A stretch of 19,427 nt of DNA. Origin: CAYLWN01 sp964387625 (GTDB lineage: Bacteria; Patescibacteriota; Microgenomatia; UBA10105). This document shows, piece by piece, positions 1 through 6,061 of this stretch (within the stretch, counting starts at the first letter, position 1; each line of letters starts with the position of its first letter). The stretch lies in NCBI GenBank assembly GCA_964387625.1, contig CAYLWN010000016.1:1-19427 (forward strand). Reading direction: 5' to 3'. The notes below the pieces were generated by a model. The model worked only from the letters and a program-made list of their open reading frames with translations. It was not told where the DNA came from and searched no databases. The position numbers and the translations under genes were made by a program.

Positions 1-760
1 TCGCCAAATACCAGTTGATAATTTCATTTTGCCAAAATAAGCTCACCAAAAATCCGCCTATCAAAAAAGGTGCAAACGGTATAGTCTGACCAAATTTTTT
101 CCTGCCCAAAACAATCAGGAATATCGAAACAATGGCACCTAGCAAAAACGCTAAAAACATGGCAGCAAAAGTACCTCCGTAACCTAAAACCATACCAATT
201 AAAAATACCAAAACAATATCGCCTTGTCCCATTCCTTTGCCCCGTGTTATTAAGACAATCAGCAAAAAAAGTAACGCAACTGCAAAAGCCGCCAGCACGT
301 GTTCAATAAAAATTGGAGAATCTAAATAAAAATAGTTGTAAACAAGAGCGATTAGCGAAGCTCCGTACACAAAAGTTGTCGGAATCAGATAGAACTTAAG
401 GTCTACGACCGCCACAACCACGGCTGTTGATATCAAAACGAAAAAATAGAGTAGGGTAACTAAAGTCAAACTACCACTAGAAACCAAGTTAAAAAAAGCT
501 AAGGTAAAAAGTATAGCAGTCACAGTTTCAACAGCCGGATATTGCCAGGAAAGCGGTTTTTTGCAATACCGGCACTTAGCGCCAAGAGTAATAAAACTAA
601 TAATCGGTATAAGGTCTAAACTGGAAAGAGTCGCCCGGCAATGGTCACAGTAAGATCTACCGCCAATAGTTTCACCTCTCGTTGTCCTATCTATAACGAC
701 ATTCAAGAAACTTCCAACGGCACTTCCCAAAATAAAAATTATCGCCAGCCAAAAAAACAT
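1..760 (-). CDS. pilD: Prepilin peptidase (type IV prepilin leader peptidase, A24 aspartyl protease), 3' end cut by window
   Basis: Integral membrane aspartyl protease that cleaves the leader of type IV pilins and, in many members, N-methylates the new Phe. I translated this from the sequence because the frame runs off the window edge. The ATG at 760-758 opens MFFWLAIIFILGSAVGSFLN, a typical PilD N-terminus. A zinc-type pair follows (CDHC, then CRYC about 25 residues later), as in classic PilD. The first catalytic Asp lies in VVDLKFYLIP and the second in GKGMGQGD (GxGD motif). The late GQTIPFAPFLIGG motif is also present. About 253 codons are visible, close to the usual full length, so only the last few residues should be missing. 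The likely substrate is the pilin at 17151-17615. It lies 44 bp downstream of the sugar phosphotransferase gene, so it is probably the last gene of the glycan operon. No clear Shine-Dalgarno site was seen. Confidence 0.95.
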   Translation of the reverse strand, partial: MFFWLAIIFILGSAVGSFLNVVIDRTTRGETIGGRSYCDHCRATLSSLDLIPIISFITLGAKCRYCKKPLSWQYPAVETVTAILFTLAFFNLVSSGSLTLVTLLYFFVLISTAVVVAVVDLKFYLIPTTFVYGASLIALVYNYFYLDSPIFIEHVLAAFAVALLFLLIVLITRGKGMGQGDIVLVFLIGMVLGYGGTFAAMFLAFLLGAIVSIFLIVLGRKKFGQTIPFAPFLIGGFLVSLFWQNEIINWYLA

Positions 761-804
761 ACGAGTTTAACTCAATATAACACGCTCAAACGTTAAGTTA
801 AGAA

Positions 805-2184
805 TTAGTATGCGCCTTTACCGGTAATTACCACGGGAATTGTTTTTAAAAGAATAACTATATCAAGAAATAATGATTGATTATTTATGTAATAAAAATC
901 ATATTCCAAATTTTCAGAAAGCGGTAGATCTTCACGTCCTAAAATCTGCCAGAGACCGGTTAAACCGGGTTTTACAGCAAGCCTTCTTTTTTCCCAGATA
1001 TTGTATTTTTTCACCTTAAAAGGCATTTCGGGTCTGGGTCCGACTAAACTCATTTCGCCTTCTAAAATATTAACCAGCTGGGGCAATTCATCAAGGCTTG
1101 TTCTTCTTAAAAACCTCCCAACTTTGGTTATTCGCCTGTCAGTTCTTGATTTAGGCGCATTTTCGTATAGCGATGAATTCTGTCTTAAAGTCCGAAATTT
1201 GTACATATTGAATATCCTGCCGTCCCGACCAACTCTTTTTTGGACAATAATCGCATTTCCAGACGAATCTAGCTTAATTGCCAAAGATATCAAAATCCAT
1301 ATAGGTAAAGTCAAAACAATTCCCAGTAGTGAAAAGATGATATCAAAAATTCTCTTGTATAAACTTTTCCACCCCGGCAAACTCGAGCGGGATAAATCAA
1401 GAGATGGGATACTTTCTAGAGCGGCAATATCAAAGTTACCTGCGATCAATTCAAATGTATTAGATATCACCTTAAATTTTGCCGGTGTATTCGAACATCT
1501 GGCGATAAGACTCAAAATTTTCTGATCTGTAAGATTATTATCAGCGATATAAATTTCATCAATTTTTTCTTTTTTGATCAATTGGGGAAGCTTAGATATT
1601 TTTCCCAAAACACTGCGGCGTGAATTATTACTGATAAACCCTAAAAAGTTAAAACCTGCGTCGCGGTATCTCTTAAGCCTAATAGCTATCCTTTGAGCTT
1701 CTTTCCCCGTACCAATAATAACGATATTCACTTGGCCAAAGCCAAAATCAGTCAATTTATTTTGGAGAACTCGTGCAACAAATCTGAAAAATATTAAAAA
1801 AACTATTGTCGAGATATAAAAAAGGCCAACAATTATTCTTGAATAATCGTATTTGGAAAGGTACGAAGCAGACATTATCAAAAGAATCCAAATAGCGGTT
1901 GCACGAAAAATTGCATACATTTCAGATGTTTTAGTTCTGCGAATTTTCGCATCGTACAAACCAACTAAAACAAAAACAGCTATTAAAAATAGTACTGCAA
2001 AAGGCAAAACCAGAAGGTAAACTTCAAACGGCTGAACAACATCCAAAAAAAGCCTGAAGGGGCCTTGGTTACGTAGAAAATAAGCAGTAAAAAAAGCGAA
2101 GGTGGCGGCAATAACGTCTGAAAAAATTAAGGTCAAAAGGAAAAAATTCTTATTTGCTAGCAGTTTTTTTTGATTTTCTGACAT
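805..2184 (-). CDS. Polyprenyl-phosphate sugar phosphotransferase (WbaP/WcaJ-like initiating transferase)
   Basis: Membrane enzyme that moves a sugar-1-phosphate from a nucleotide sugar to undecaprenyl phosphate, the first step of lipid-linked glycan assembly. The 459 aa match the usual three-part design: four N-terminal membrane helices (about residues 13-140), a nucleotide-binding CoA_binding_3-like domain (IVIIGTGKEAQ near 155), and a C-terminal bacterial sugar transferase domain. That last domain opens with the re-entrant helix YKRIFDIIFSLLG (about 276) and carries KFRT (329), the catalytic Asp-Glu in TSLDELPQL (D365, E366), VGPRPEMP (381) and KPGLTGLWQ. The sugar cannot be read from sequence; Glc, Gal and HexNAc phosphate are all possible. 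The ATG at 2184 lies inside the end of the upstream glycosyltransferase gene (35-bp overlap), so the two are probably translationally coupled. Confidence 0.93.
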   Translation of the reverse strand: MSENQKKLLANKNFFLLTLIFSDVIAATFAFFTAYFLRNQGPFRLFLDVVQPFEVYLLVLPFAVLFLIAVFVLVGLYDAKIRRTKTSEMYAIFRATAIWILLIMSASYLSKYDYSRIIVGLFYISTIVFLIFFRFVARVLQNKLTDFGFGQVNIVIIGTGKEAQRIAIRLKRYRDAGFNFLGFISNNSRRSVLGKISKLPQLIKKEKIDEIYIADNNLTDQKILSLIARCSNTPAKFKVISNTFELIAGNFDIAALESIPSLDLSRSSLPGWKSLYKRIFDIIFSLLGIVLTLPIWILISLAIKLDSSGNAIIVQKRVGRDGRIFNMYKFRTLRQNSSLYENAPKSRTDRRITKVGRFLRRTSLDELPQLVNILEGEMSLVGPRPEMPFKVKKYNIWEKRRLAVKPGLTGLWQILGREDLPLSENLEYDFYYINNQSLFLDIVILLKTIPVVITGKGAY

Positions 2185-3337
2185 CTCTTAAAACTTCTTC
2201 TAAATTGTTACTAATTGATTGGTAACTGTATTTTGCTTCTACGGTTTTTCTGCCGTTTTTTGCAAGTTTATTATATAACTGCTTATTCTTAAGAATCTTG
2301 ACAACATCATCCGCGAATTTTGTGGCACTGTCGGCTATCAAGATATTTTCACCATCACGGGCTTTTAAGCCTTCTGCCCCAATTGTTGTCGAAACAACAG
2401 GCTTACCCATTGCCCAACCTTGCAAAATTTTATTTCTGACACCAGTTGCAATCCTGATCGGAGCAACAACTATCTGCGATTTGGCAATAAATTGTCTTAG
2501 GTCCTTAACATGACCTTTAACAAAAATTCCATCTGAATTAAGATTTCTAACTTTAATACTTGGATTTGGACCAACGATGTAAAGTTTAACATCAGCAACT
2601 TCCTTTTTGATTAGCGGAAAAATTTCGCGAGCAAAAAAAACAGCTGCGTCAATATTCACAGGCTTATCCATCAAACCACTGAAAAGTAAAGTATTCTGTT
2701 CAAAGTTGGCAGTTGACGATTTAAAGTAATCGATATTGACAGCATTAGGAACAACATGAGTATTAATCTTAAGACCAACTCGTTTTAAATATTTTTCATC
2801 AAGAGGAGAGGAGATAATCCAATTCTTAAATTTCTGTGCAACTTTTTTTTCGTACCACTTATATTTAAGGGACTCGAGTAGATAAAAAATAGTTTTAGGA
2901 AAGTTTGAGTTTCTAGCTAATCGATCATAAAACAGACTCATCGCGTCAGTGGTATCAACAACCATCGGAACATCAACTTCAGGCACAAAAACAACACTTC
3001 TTAACCTTTTGATATAAACCAAATCAATCTTTTTATCCTTGACAATCTTTTCGATTTCTTGCTGTGCTTTTTTAAAGTTACAAAAAGCTACTTCCGCGGG
3101 CAAGTGTGGAAAAAATAAGACGTTAAGCATAGCCCGAAATTTACTTATTCTAATAACCTTAACGCTTCTGCAAACTTTTTTAATCTCTTTAAATTCCGGA
3201 TAGACTTTTTGATCGGTTACAACACACAACAAATGAACTTGATGTTTTCTAGCTAAAATTCTAATTAAGTCGAAAGAGCGGTTACGATGGAGTCTATTGG
3301 GCAAATAGGGTGGAGGGGTAACAAAAAGTATTCTCAC
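2150..3337 (-). CDS. Glycosyltransferase family 4 (resembles the TIGR03087/Stp1-like sugar transferases)
   Basis: Retaining GT-B glycosyltransferase, 395 aa, cytoplasmic or membrane-associated, probably adding a sugar to the lipid-linked glycan. The N-terminus RILFVTPPPYLPNRLHRNR followed by a SFDLIR segment is typical of this group. The C-terminal donor domain has FSGLMDKPVNIDA, VYIVGPNPS-like and RNKILQGWAMGKPVVSTT. In the latter, Gln stands where many GT4 proteins have the second Glu of the EX7E motif (KILEA); some family members may share this, so activity is not excluded. The start is GTG at 3337, preceded directly by TAA. The first 38 bp, including that TAA, recur exactly at 4152-4189 on the other side of a toxin-antitoxin module, so the 5' end was probably reshaped by insertion. 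The gene overlaps the downstream phosphotransferase by 35 bp. Confidence 0.9.
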   Translation of the reverse strand: MRILFVTPPPYLPNRLHRNRSFDLIRILARKHQVHLLCVVTDQKVYPEFKEIKKVCRSVKVIRISKFRAMLNVLFFPHLPAEVAFCNFKKAQQEIEKIVKDKKIDLVYIKRLRSVVFVPEVDVPMVVDTTDAMSLFYDRLARNSNFPKTIFYLLESLKYKWYEKKVAQKFKNWIISSPLDEKYLKRVGLKINTHVVPNAVNIDYFKSSTANFEQNTLLFSGLMDKPVNIDAAVFFAREIFPLIKKEVADVKLYIVGPNPSIKVRNLNSDGIFVKGHVKDLRQFIAKSQIVVAPIRIATGVRNKILQGWAMGKPVVSTTIGAEGLKARDGENILIADSATKFADDVVKILKNKQLYNKLAKNGRKTVEAKYSYQSISNNLEEVLRDVRKSKKTASK

Positions 3338-3340
3338 TTA
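3303..3340 (-). repeat. 38-bp direct repeat, copy 1 (intact glycosyltransferase start)
   Basis: Identical over 38 bp to 4152-4189. On the minus strand it reads TAA then GTG and encodes VRILFVTPPPYL of the intact glycosyltransferase. The two copies enclose 811 bp that hold only the RHH/PIN toxin-antitoxin module. Weaker similarity continues on both sides: TGAT precedes both copies with a small indel, and GG is shared a few bases past the other end. Confidence 0.97.
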
Positions 3341-3378
3341 GATCATTACACGATCTTGAAATTTATCTTAAGTACCTT

Positions 3379-3801
3379 TCATGACGGCAGCACATTAAAT
3401 CCAACTTTTCTAAAATCAGAATCCAGAGTAATAAGGGTATTAATGTTGAAGCGTTTTAGAAGAACGATGGTCGTACAATCTGTTAGTGATAATTTATGTT
3501 CTAAAAATTTTACAGCAAACTCAAAAGCATCTTGTTGTGACTGTTCGTCAATCCAGAGCTGAATCGGACTCCCAGTAGTTATACCTGCGTTTATCAAATC
3601 AATGAATTTCTTAACAAATCTTGGAGAAGTAGTATAAATAAGTCTAGTCACGGTTTCATCGATAACATCACTTGAGGTATAAATTATTGCTTTATCAGCT
3701 ATTAATTCTTCCAAAAGTTTTTTAATTTTTAGATGATCTCTATCATCAGACAGATAATAGGCAAGCCAAACAGAAGTATCAATGAAAATTTTATCAGCCA
3801 T
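3379..3801 (-). CDS. PIN-domain ribonuclease toxin (VapC-like) of RHH/PIN module
   Basis: Probable VapC-type endoribonuclease toxin, 140 aa, normal for a single PIN domain. The acidic metal-binding residues are in place: D8 in FIDTS, E49 in DETVTRL, D108 in LTDCT and D127/D129 in TLDSDF. It follows its RHH antitoxin with a 1-nt gap, the usual antitoxin-first order. The family typically cleaves tRNA or rRNA; the target here is unknown. Downstream are 38 nt and then the glycosyltransferase GTG, so read-through from the TA promoter could also drive that gene. All catalytic positions look intact, which argues for a functional toxin. Confidence 0.9.
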   Translation of the reverse strand: MADKIFIDTSVWLAYYLSDDRDHLKIKKLLEELIADKAIIYTSSDVIDETVTRLIYTTSPRFVKKFIDLINAGITTGSPIQLWIDEQSQQDAFEFAVKFLEHKLSLTDCTTIVLLKRFNINTLITLDSDFRKVGFNVLPS

Positions 3802-3802
3802 T

Positions 3803-4057
3803 TTAATCGGCTAGATAGATTTCGCGGATATTTTGCGAGACATTTTTTGTTGTACTTTTTGCAAACCCTGCCATTTTAATAAGGGGATTATTCTGCATTT
3901 TTGTCTGCTGATTTCTAACAAGAATCTTTTCGAATTCTTTAGCAGCTCTGTCAGTCACATCACGAATTATTTGTGAACGAGAAACTTTGATAATTTTGGC
4001 TACATCGTCCAAAATATTTATTGTTTTGGGTTTAATGTAAACTTGATACCTGTTCAT
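3803..4057 (-). CDS. Ribbon-helix-helix (CopG/MetJ-type) antitoxin
   Basis: Small DNA-binding antitoxin, 84 aa. Residues 1-45 fit an RHH fold: beta strand RYQVYIKP, helix INILDDVAKIIKV, turn SRS, second helix QIIRDVTDRAAKEFEKIL. The C-terminal part (NNPLIKMAGFAKS to the end) resembles the flexible segment with which such antitoxins wrap a PIN toxin. It is paired with the PIN gene directly downstream. A perfect 10-bp inverted repeat begins 1 bp upstream of the ATG, which suits autorepression. The promoter position implies a leaderless mRNA. The family assignment rests on pattern recognition. Confidence 0.8.
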   Translation of the reverse strand: MNRYQVYIKPKTINILDDVAKIIKVSRSQIIRDVTDRAAKEFEKILVRNQQTKMQNNPLIKMAGFAKSTTKNVSQNIREIYLAD

Positions 4058-4092
4058 ATATACACCATATCATTGGTGGTGTATATTGTCAA
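4058..4092 (-). promoter_or_regulatory. Promoter and operator of the RHH/PIN module (predicted leaderless)
   Basis: Minus strand: -35 TTGACA (4092-4087), 17-bp spacer, -10 TATGGT (4069-4064), then 6 nt to the ATG at 4057. Normal initiation about 7 nt past the -10 would start at the A of ATG. A perfect 10-bp inverted repeat, ATATACACCA (4058-4067) and TGGTGTATAT (4077-4086) with a 9-bp spacer, covers the -10 and most of the spacer. This is the expected place for an RHH repressor site. Confidence 0.75.
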
Positions 4093-4113
4093 ATTGTATT
4101 GTCAAATTGTATT
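4084..4113. repeat. Tandem 13-bp repeat duplicating a -35 box
   Basis: TATTGTCAAATTG occurs at 4084-4096 and again at 4097-4109, followed by a partial TATT. On the minus strand each unit carries TTGACA, so the module has two -35 hexamers 13 bp apart. Only the inner one has a correctly spaced -10. Confidence 0.9.
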
Positions 4114-4129
4114 TTAGAAACTTATGAAA

Positions 4130-4186
4130 TCACCCGCGAAACCTGATAGGTAAATAGGGTGGAGGGGTAACAAAAAGTATTCTCAC
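4130..4186 (-). pseudogene. Truncated glycosyltransferase start (18-codon stub)
   Basis: GTG at 4186 encodes VRILFVTPPPYLPIRFRG and then stops (TGA, 4132-4130). The first 13 residues equal those of the intact glycosyltransferase at 2150-3337 (with GTG read as V). The first 35 nt plus the preceding TAA are base-for-base identical. The stub starts 14 nt after the stop of the AbrB-linked PIN gene, a spacing expected for a real operon gene. Its reading continues into the RHH/PIN module region and ends. I read it as the original gene start, cut off when the module arrived, or as a duplicate made by that event. Confidence 0.8.
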
Positions 4187-4189
4187 TTA
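4152..4189 (-). repeat. 38-bp direct repeat, copy 2 (upstream of RHH/PIN module)
   Basis: Perfect match to 3303-3340. It lies 11 nt from the stop codon of the neighbouring PIN gene. Together the two copies frame the RHH/PIN module like a long target-site duplication. I found no terminal inverted repeats or transposase between them. Confidence 0.97.
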
Positions 4190-4200
4190 CTATCAAAAAA

Positions 4201-4593
4201 TTAAATTTTTGAAGTAAATAATTTTGCAAGCTTAGAATCAAAAGTCCTGAATTCTTTTGCACCTTTAGCATTTGCAAACATTAAGTTATAGCTGTCTTCA
4301 AAACTGATATTATTCCCCTCACATATCCTGACAGCTTTTGACAATATTTGCTTCTCCTCTATTTTCAAAAAAGGGAAAGAAAGTATTTCTTTAAGAACGC
4401 CTACAATATTCACTTTGTCCTTTTTATAGAATGATGAAAAAACCCAATGAATTTCAAAAATAACTATTATCGAGGTAAAAAGATTAAAACTGCCTTCCGC
4501 AGCCCCTATAAAGAGCTTTTCCGCTACCTTGTGTTGTGAATCAACATCCTTGAGAAGAAGCCTTAAAAAATAATTAGTATCGACAAAGATCAC
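4201..4593 (-). CDS. PIN-domain ribonuclease toxin (VapC-like) of AbrB/PIN module
   Basis: Probable VapC endoribonuclease, 130 aa. Conserved acidic residues: D5 in FVDTN, E47 in IFEIHW, E99/D100 in SFEDSYN and D119 in RTFDSKL. The start is GTG at 4593, which overlaps the antitoxin stop as GTGA, so translation is probably coupled. It differs clearly in sequence from the other PIN toxin 400 bp downstream, so the two modules are not recent copies of each other. The target RNA is unknown. Confidence 0.9.
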   Translation of the reverse strand: MIFVDTNYFLRLLLKDVDSQHKVAEKLFIGAAEGSFNLFTSIIVIFEIHWVFSSFYKKDKVNIVGVLKEILSFPFLKIEEKQILSKAVRICEGNNISFEDSYNLMFANAKGAKEFRTFDSKLAKLFTSKI

Positions 4594-4853
4594 TTAGATT
4601 GTCCAAATTTTTCCAAAAAATATTCTTTTTTAGAAGTTGAAATTATCTGTTTTAAAGTTTTTCCTTTAAATCGTTTAGGAATTTTTACTGAACCCGAAAG
4701 TCCTAAAACTTTATTAATACTAGGCTGAATTTTAATAACACCACCTTCTTCTTCTACGATTACTTTTTGGCGCTCTTTCAGTTTAATCTTCTTAAAAATT
4801 GAGACTGGGATTGTAAGTTGTCGTTTACTTGTAATAGTCGCAATTTGTGACAT
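4590..4853 (-). CDS. AbrB/SpoVT/MazE-type antitoxin
   Basis: Swapped-hairpin DNA-binding antitoxin, 87 aa. The N-terminal half IATITSKRQLTIPVSIFKKI with KERQKVIVEEEGGVIKIQP is a textbook AbrB fold. The C-terminal half (GLSGSVKIPKRFKGKTLK onward) is the probable toxin-binding tail. It overlaps its PIN toxin by 4 bp. The ATG at 4853 has no Shine-Dalgarno site in front (TTCCTTGAA); the promoter sits so close that the transcript should start within about 3 nt of it. Confidence 0.88.
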   Translation of the reverse strand: MSQIATITSKRQLTIPVSIFKKIKLKERQKVIVEEEGGVIKIQPSINKVLGLSGSVKIPKRFKGKTLKQIISTSKKEYFLEKFGQSK

Positions 4854-4903
4854 TTCAAGGAAATCTTATCAAATGTAAGGAAGAATGTCAAAAACAAGGA
4901 AAT
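4854..4903 (-). promoter_or_regulatory. Promoter of the AbrB/PIN module with phased TTCCTT repeats
   Basis: Minus strand: -35 TTGACA (4891-4886), 17-bp spacer, -10 TAAGAT (4868-4863), then 9 nt to the ATG at 4853, implying a leader of 0-3 nt. AAGGAA (TTCCTT on the minus strand) occurs at 4857-4862, 4877-4882 and 4896-4901, spaced 20 and 19 bp, about two helical turns. The outer two extend to the 9-bp CAAGGAAAT. An ATTTC/GAAAT inverted repeat (4852-4856 and 4860-4864) touches the start codon. These are plausible autorepressor contacts. Confidence 0.7.
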
Positions 4904-4912
4904 ATGATTAAT

Positions 4913-4945
4913 CTACAGTAGGAGAGTAATAAACAAAATTCTCAC
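4913..4945 (-). pseudogene. Possible second relic of a glycosyltransferase start (10-codon stub)
   Basis: GTG at 4945 overlaps the wecB stop as GTGA and reads VRILFITLLL, then TAG (4915-4913). Aligned without gaps to the start of the intact glycosyltransferase (VRILFVTPPPY), 22 of 33 bases match. The three Pro codons have become Leu codons and Tyr has become a stop. The GTGA overlap with wecB is a normal layout for the next gene of an operon. The match is short and RILFIT-like starts are common among GT4 enzymes, so homology is likely but not proven. Confidence 0.5.
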
Positions 4946-6057
4946 AAATGGATAATTTTTCTTGCAATTATATTAACAATTCTTTGAGCTGCTTTACCGT
5001 CACCGTAAGGGTTATGTTTACTAGACATTACTCTGTATTGATTTTTATCCCTTATTAGAAACTCAGCCTGTTTGATGAGATGTTTGGAGTCTAAACCGAT
5101 TAATTTAGCAATACCGCTATTTATACCTTCTAGTCTTTCCGTCTCTCGTCTCACAATTAAAACAGGCTTGCCAAAAGTGGGGGCCTCTTCTTGAAGACCG
5201 CCGGAGTCTGTGATTATGAAATAACAAATCTTTAGCACCTTTATAAGGTCGAAGTAATCTAAACTTTCGACGAGTATTATCCGAGGGTGATTTTTTAGAT
5301 AGCTTTCTGCTGACTTCCGAACAATTGGGTTCTTATGTACAAGGAAAACTATGACAATATCTTGATTTTTCTCAGCAATAATTCTCAAGGCCTTATGGAT
5401 TTTTCCCATTACATTTCCCCAAATTTCCCTCCTATGAGTTTCTACTAAAATAATCTTTTTACTAAAATCGAGTCTATTCAAACTAGGATTATTAAATAGC
5501 CTCTTTTTTTCTTTATCAATTGTAAGTAAAGCATCAACAACTGTATTTCCTGTAACATAAATCTTGTCTCTTGACTTTCCCTCTCGCAATAAATTTTGCT
5601 TGGTCAATTCAGTAGGTGTAAAATAATAATCAGCTAGAATATCTATTAATTCTCTGCTTATCTCCTCTGGGAAAGGATAGTATTTATTGTATGTCCTGAG
5701 ACCAGCCTCAACATGACCTATTGGAATCTTTTGATAGAAAGCCGCCAAACCCGAAATAAAGCTGCTAAGAGTGTCGCCTTGGACTAATACCAAAGATGGC
5801 TTCTCATTTTCGTATACGGACCTTATCTTTGCCAGAACTTTTATCGTAATATCAAAAAGACTTTGCTCGCGAGACATAATGTCTAGATCATAATCAGGCT
5901 TTATTTTAAAAACCTTTAGCATTTCTCTTAGCATCTCGCGATGTTGGCCGGTAGAAACAACTATGTGCTGTAACTTCCTCTTTTTAAGTTCCATAATGAC
6001 AGGAGCCATTTTAATGGCTTCAGGACGTGTTCCAATAATAACCAGTATCTTTGACAT
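4942..6057 (-). CDS. wecB: UDP-N-acetylglucosamine 2-epimerase (non-hydrolysing)
   Basis: Interconverts UDP-GlcNAc and UDP-ManNAc, supplying ManNAc or its uronic acid for surface glycans. The 371 aa are full length for WecB/MnaA. Motifs: GTRPEAIKMAPV (9-20), VQGDT with D95, GHVEAGLRT with E117, FPEEISRELID with E131, VTGNTVVD, VETHRRE with H208, and the C-terminal DSGGLQEEAPTFGKPV and RETERLEG nucleotide-binding segments. The acidic catalytic positions match those known from E. coli WecB. The ATG is 4 nt after the upstream glycosyltransferase stop. No ManNAc dehydrogenase (WecC) is present in the window, so ManNAc itself, or a dehydrogenase elsewhere, would be used. Confidence 0.95.
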   Translation of the reverse strand: MSKILVIIGTRPEAIKMAPVIMELKKRKLQHIVVSTGQHREMLREMLKVFKIKPDYDLDIMSREQSLFDITIKVLAKIRSVYENEKPSLVLVQGDTLSSFISGLAAFYQKIPIGHVEAGLRTYNKYYPFPEEISRELIDILADYYFTPTELTKQNLLREGKSRDKIYVTGNTVVDALLTIDKEKKRLFNNPSLNRLDFSKKIILVETHRREIWGNVMGKIHKALRIIAEKNQDIVIVFLVHKNPIVRKSAESYLKNHPRIILVESLDYFDLIKVLKICYFIITDSGGLQEEAPTFGKPVLIVRRETERLEGINSGIAKLIGLDSKHLIKQAEFLIRDKNQYRVMSSKHNPYGDGKAAQRIVNIIARKIIHL

Positions 6058-6061
6058 TTTC

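Noticed and set aside
1001..1525. Plus-strand open frame of 174 codons
   Set aside because: Lies entirely antisense to the well-supported phosphotransferase gene; the translation has no recognisable domain and looks like a shadow frame.
3341..4151. Insertion sequence or integron cassette carrying the RHH/PIN module
   Set aside because: No transposase, no terminal inverted repeats and no attC-like structure were seen; only the 38-bp direct repeats support mobility.
4201..4593. The two PIN toxins as a recent tandem duplication
   Set aside because: Their sequences differ outside the catalytic motifs and their antitoxins belong to different folds (RHH and AbrB).
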